Below, in pieces: positions 62,001-64,000 of a stretch of 64,000 bases of DNA. The translations under genes were made by a program, and so were the position numbers. Positions within the stretch are counted from its first letter, which is position 1, and the number at the start of each line of letters is the position of its first letter. Where the stretch lies: the NCBI GenBank assembly GCA_000155435.1, contig DS990261.1:522711-586710 (forward strand), written 5' to 3'. This DNA comes from Clostridiales bacterium 1_7_47FAA. GTDB taxonomy: Bacteria > Bacillota > Clostridia > Lachnospirales > Lachnospiraceae. The notes below the pieces were generated by a model that saw only the letters and a list, made by a program, of their open reading frames with translations, was not told the DNA's origin and searched no databases.

Positions 62001-62961
62001 TCAGGTCTATGACAGGGAGTTTGGGGAGCGGCTGGAAGCGGCAGTGAATTACAGGTATCCCCATATGGATGACACAGGGCTGTATGCCATGGTATCCGTA
62101 TCCGAACTTAAGAAACAGAGCCAGATTGGGCGGTCTGAGGACACGATTGGAACTGGAAATGTGGAGACGGAGGGCGTGGGGCTGGAGTATCTGGGGAAGC
62201 TGGCTGGAGGTGCTGGGCAGGAGTATCCGGGGCAGCCAGCCGGAGGGACTGGACAGGAGCATCTGGAGCAGCCAGCCGGAGGGACTGGACAGGAGTATCT
62301 AAAGCAGCCAGCCGGAGGTACTGGGCCGGAGCAATTAAAGCAGCCGGACGCGCTCACACAGCCGCAAAAAAGGCCCGCACCGGAAGTCCGGGCAGTCCCG
62401 GATTCCGGCCGGATCCAGCCTGGAACACCCAGCCGCGGCGCATTAAGGGGAACTGCCTATCATGCTGCGCTGGAGCACATATCCTTCCAGGATATAAAAA
62501 GCCTGGAGGAAACAGAAGCAGCCCTTGAGACACTGGTGGAACAGGGATATCTGAACCAGGAGACAAGAGGATTCATCCGCGCCGGGGATATATGGGCGTT
62601 TCTTGAAAGCCCTCTTGGCAGACGCATGGCCCAGGCCCAGGCAGAGGGACGCATCCACAAAGAACAGCAGTTTATCATCGGCATACCGGCCAGGGATATG
62701 GGGCGCGGGGATTCCGATGAACTGGTGCTGATCCAGGGAATCATTGACGCCTATCTGGAAGAGCCGGACGGCCTGGTATTGATTGACTATAAGACGGACC
62801 ATGTGCCAAAGGAAAACAGGGAGCAGGGCGCGGCCATGCTGGCCGCGCGTTACCGGGTCCAGCTGGATTATTATGAGCGGGCCCTGACCCAGCTCACAGG
62901 AAAGAAGGTGAAGGAGCGGGTGATTTATTCGCTGGCCCTTCAGCAGGGCATTGAAGTGTAA
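58981..62961 (+). CDS. addA: ATP-dependent helicase/nuclease subunit A (AddA)
   Basis: A 1326-residue SF1A helicase-nuclease. Motif I is AAAGSGKTAVLVERI, motif II VDEYQDSNY, motif V SIHKSKGLEFPVVF, motif VI YVAMTRAKEKL and the nuclease core IDYKTDHV with YRVQLDYYERAL. AGAGGAG precedes ATG 58981, which overlaps addB by 20 bases, so the two are coupled. Between the helicase and nuclease parts lies a repeat tract (see 62206) that lengthens the linker. With AddB it resects breaks up to Chi-type sites for RecA loading. Confidence 0.95.
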   Translation: MAVKWTEKQQQVIDSRNRNLLVSAAAGSGKTAVLVERIIQMISGGDHPLDIDQLLVMTFTNAAAAEMRERIGAAVEKKLKEHPEDEHLWLQAALIPQAMITTIDSFCLNIIRNHFNSLDIDPSFRIGDEGELSLLRGDVMGEMLEACYEEGDEAFAGFVEHFGRGKSDKGIEDVILQAWQFSQSHPWPSLWLKACRRELDEENLKEMEKSPWMRFLFQDTARQMEELGGQLDTALEVCREENGPLAYEPMLMSDRAKIQAIGTAACEGRYEQLYQRLLNMSFDRLASIRSKEIDGDKKSFVTVCRDRVKKAVGKCRELYGSQSPDEVVESIRGTRVVIQKLLELTERFDNEYRAAKKERNVLDFNDLEHLALEVLLEKDPDWEEGEDEGAARRPSPVADELSRQYEEILVDEYQDSNYVQEALITSISRERYGHPNVFMVGDVKQSIYRFRLARPELFMEKYESYASVDGQYQMIELQQNFRSRESVLTSVNDVFYQIMTKNLGGITYTRDTALYPGAVFKEVGPDTVTGMDWEKEGGALSAGTPTELLLVDTGSESLKQLDEDALDYTARELEARMAARRIRELVSGDEGLMVWDKEKEAYRRARLGDIVILLRSMTGWSEVFVNVLMNEGIPASAQTRTGYFNTVEVETILSLLSVIDNPMQDIPLAAVMRSPIVGMSDEEMAWMVAAFKKNSKKGQDRGVYGAWSMWMEAESGTFHKVPGEAAASIRKKLSHLSGLLNGLRREARYLPIHELLYRVYRDSGYYDYVSAMPAGETRRGNLDMLVEKAAAYEATSYKGLFHFVRYIERLKKFDTDFGEAATAGEQDNTVRIMSIHKSKGLEFPVVFLSGMGKRFNKQDAYGRILLDADLGVAADYLDLDLRVKAPTLKKQALKRRMELETMGEELRVLYVAMTRAKEKLIMTATDRSLEAKLAKWQDSLAVDGQIPYTILSSAGSCLDWLLMAKPAIPDDHMQLQCIQVRELVGEEVGRQIVRQMTREDLLAVDRNQVYDREFGERLEAAVNYRYPHMDDTGLYAMVSVSELKKQSQIGRSEDTIGTGNVETEGVGLEYLGKLAGGAGQEYPGQPAGGTGQEHLEQPAGGTGQEYLKQPAGGTGPEQLKQPDALTQPQKRPAPEVRAVPDSGRIQPGTPSRGALRGTAYHAALEHISFQDIKSLEETEAALETLVEQGYLNQETRGFIRAGDIWAFLESPLGRRMAQAQAEGRIHKEQQFIIGIPARDMGRGDSDELVLIQGIIDAYLEEPDGLVLIDYKTDHVPKENREQGAAMLAARYRVQLDYYERALTQLTGKKVKERVIYSLALQQGIEV
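62206..62349 (+). repeat. In-frame 36-bp minisatellite in addA
   Basis: Four tandem 36-bp units begin at 62206, 62242, 62278 and 62314, each starting GGAGG and ending CAGCC-. A weaker fifth lies just upstream from about 62170. They encode a 12-residue unit close to GGTGQEYLKQPA. All copies keep the frame. The tract joins the helicase part to the C-terminal nuclease. Confidence 0.9.
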
Positions 62962-62979
62962 TAGAAAGGGGTTGCGGTT

Positions 62980-63924
62980 ATGACTGATCATAAACCAATT
63001 AAAACAGTTTCCATCATAGGGCTGGGGGCAATCGGAAGTTTTTTTGCCTTCCAGCTGCAGAAGGTTCTGGGGGACAGGCTGCGCATCATTGCAGGAGGGG
63101 AAAGAAAGGAAAGGCTTAAAAGGGACGGGGTCACGGTCAATGGGGTGAATTATCATTTCCATATCGTTCCCCCGGACCAGGACTGTGGTGGGGATTATCC
63201 GGATCTGGCCATTATCATTACAAAATTCCCGGTCCTTTCCCAGGCAATACAGGATATTAAGAATCAGATTGGCCCGGACACCCTTATCATGGCGCCGCTG
63301 AACGGGGTGGAGGCAGAGGATATGGTGGCGTCCCATTATGGCTGGGATAACATCCTGTATTCCCTGGCCAAGGTCAGCGTGGTCATGAAGGACGGACAGG
63401 CTTCCTTTAAACCGGACGCTGCCAGGATTGAATTTGGGGAAAAGAGGAATACGGTCATCACGCCCCGGGTACGGGCTGTCAGGGAACTGTTTGAATCAGC
63501 AGGCATCCGCTGCGTCATCCCGGAGGACATGGAGCGCGCCATCTGGTTCAAATATATGTGCAATGTCAGTGAAAACCAGAGCGCGGCCGTGCTGGGTATT
63601 TCCTATGGGGCATGGTGCGTCAGCGAGGATGCCAACTTCATCCGGGAAGCCCTGATGCGTGAGGTGATTGCCGTTGCAGGGAAAAAGGGTATCAGCCTGA
63701 CTGAGGAGGACATGGCAAAGCAGGTCAGGGTCCTTGAGGCGGTGCCGCCGGGGAATAAACCATCCACCCTTCAGGATATCGAGGCCGGACGCAGGACGGA
63801 AGTGGAGATGTTTGGGGGGACAATGGTCCGTATGGGCCGGGAGCTTGGGGTGCCTACCCCGTATAATGAGATGTTCTATCATGCAATCAAGGTGCTGGAA
63901 CAGAAGAATGAAGGGCTTTTCTGA
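62980..63924 (+). CDS. Ketopantoate reductase family protein (ApbA/PanE-like)
   Basis: A 314-residue NAD(P)H-dependent reductase. Rossmann motif GLGAIGSFFAFQL near residue 15; the catalytic Lys and its block occur at ERAIWFKYMCNVSENQSAAVL; KPSTLQDIEAGRRTEVEMFGG with the family substrate-contact residues is near the end. True PanE makes pantoate for coenzyme A, but many clostridial members are broad 2-keto-acid reductases, so I give no symbol. GAAAGGGG precedes the ATG, 18 bp after addA. The remaining 76 bases of the window hold no gene. Confidence 0.85.
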   Translation: MTDHKPIKTVSIIGLGAIGSFFAFQLQKVLGDRLRIIAGGERKERLKRDGVTVNGVNYHFHIVPPDQDCGGDYPDLAIIITKFPVLSQAIQDIKNQIGPDTLIMAPLNGVEAEDMVASHYGWDNILYSLAKVSVVMKDGQASFKPDAARIEFGEKRNTVITPRVRAVRELFESAGIRCVIPEDMERAIWFKYMCNVSENQSAAVLGISYGAWCVSEDANFIREALMREVIAVAGKKGISLTEEDMAKQVRVLEAVPPGNKPSTLQDIEAGRRTEVEMFGGTMVRMGRELGVPTPYNEMFYHAIKVLEQKNEGLF

Positions 63925-64000
63925 GAGAAGACGGGATGGGGAGTACGGCAAATATGTGCGGTGCCCCTCCTTTGGCGGGGGAAGGGATATGCTGTCAGCA

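Overview
The window reads as chromosome of a spore-forming, low-oxygen gut Firmicute in the Lachnospiraceae, most like the Enterocloster/Clostridium clostridioforme group. That placement is inference. It rests on the cotJ spore-coat cluster and a ytaF-like gene, a class III (oxygen-sensitive) ribonucleotide reductase, rubrerythrin, AddAB instead of RecBCD, YesM/YesN-type two-component pairs, strong AGGAGG ribosome sites and moderate GC. No rRNA, tRNA, insertion sequence or phage gene was seen.

Layout. 1-2.8 kb: a double-Nudix hydrolase and a secreted D-Ala-D-Ala carboxypeptidase. 2.8-11 kb: an accessory stretch framed by two CRISPR arrays with the same I-C-like repeat and the same leader but no cas genes. 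Between them lie a hypothetical gene, a lipoprotein, an alkyltransferase-like protein, a membrane phosphoesterase and cotJABC. 11.1-16.5 kb: a peptide-use operon (dipeptide epimerase, DUF819 transporter, CocE/NonD hydrolase) with a divergent XRE-cupin regulator. 16.5-19.7 kb: a promoter, a highly folded RNA leader of about 180 nt, an 8-oxoguanine-deaminase-like amidohydrolase and an NCS2 purine permease broken by a one-base frameshift. 19.9-23.4 kb: a two-subunit ABC exporter. 23.5-23.7 kb: a small RNA gene with consensus promoter and terminator.

23.8-42.1 kb holds two oppositely oriented, related modules. Each has an iron-type (AfuA/FbpA-like) solute-binding lipoprotein, a fused two-domain permease, a PotA/FbpC-like ATPase, a YesM-type kinase and a YesN/AraC-type regulator. 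The left module has a second binding lipoprotein coupled to its kinase. Between the modules sit a MATE pump, its divergent MerR regulator, a membrane diguanylate cyclase and a small overlapping ORF. The same MerR-type operator stands in front of both the MATE gene and the distant ABC exporter, so the two pumps probably form one regulon.

42.2-64 kb is mostly core genome: an XRE protein with a low-complexity tail, rubrerythrin, a HAD phosphatase under a promoter with a perfect palindrome, a phosphoesterase, scpA-scpB, a ytaF-like gene, two small XRE regulators, dUTPase, a TPR membrane protein, hflX, NrdR-controlled nrdD fused to a glutaredoxin-like domain, an FMN-binding-like protein, addB-addA (with a minisatellite in addA) and a ketopantoate-reductase family gene.

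The most promising unexplained element is the folded RNA before the purine deaminase. Next are the small RNA at 23.6 kb, the shared CRISPR leader hairpin and the two-pump MerR regulon.
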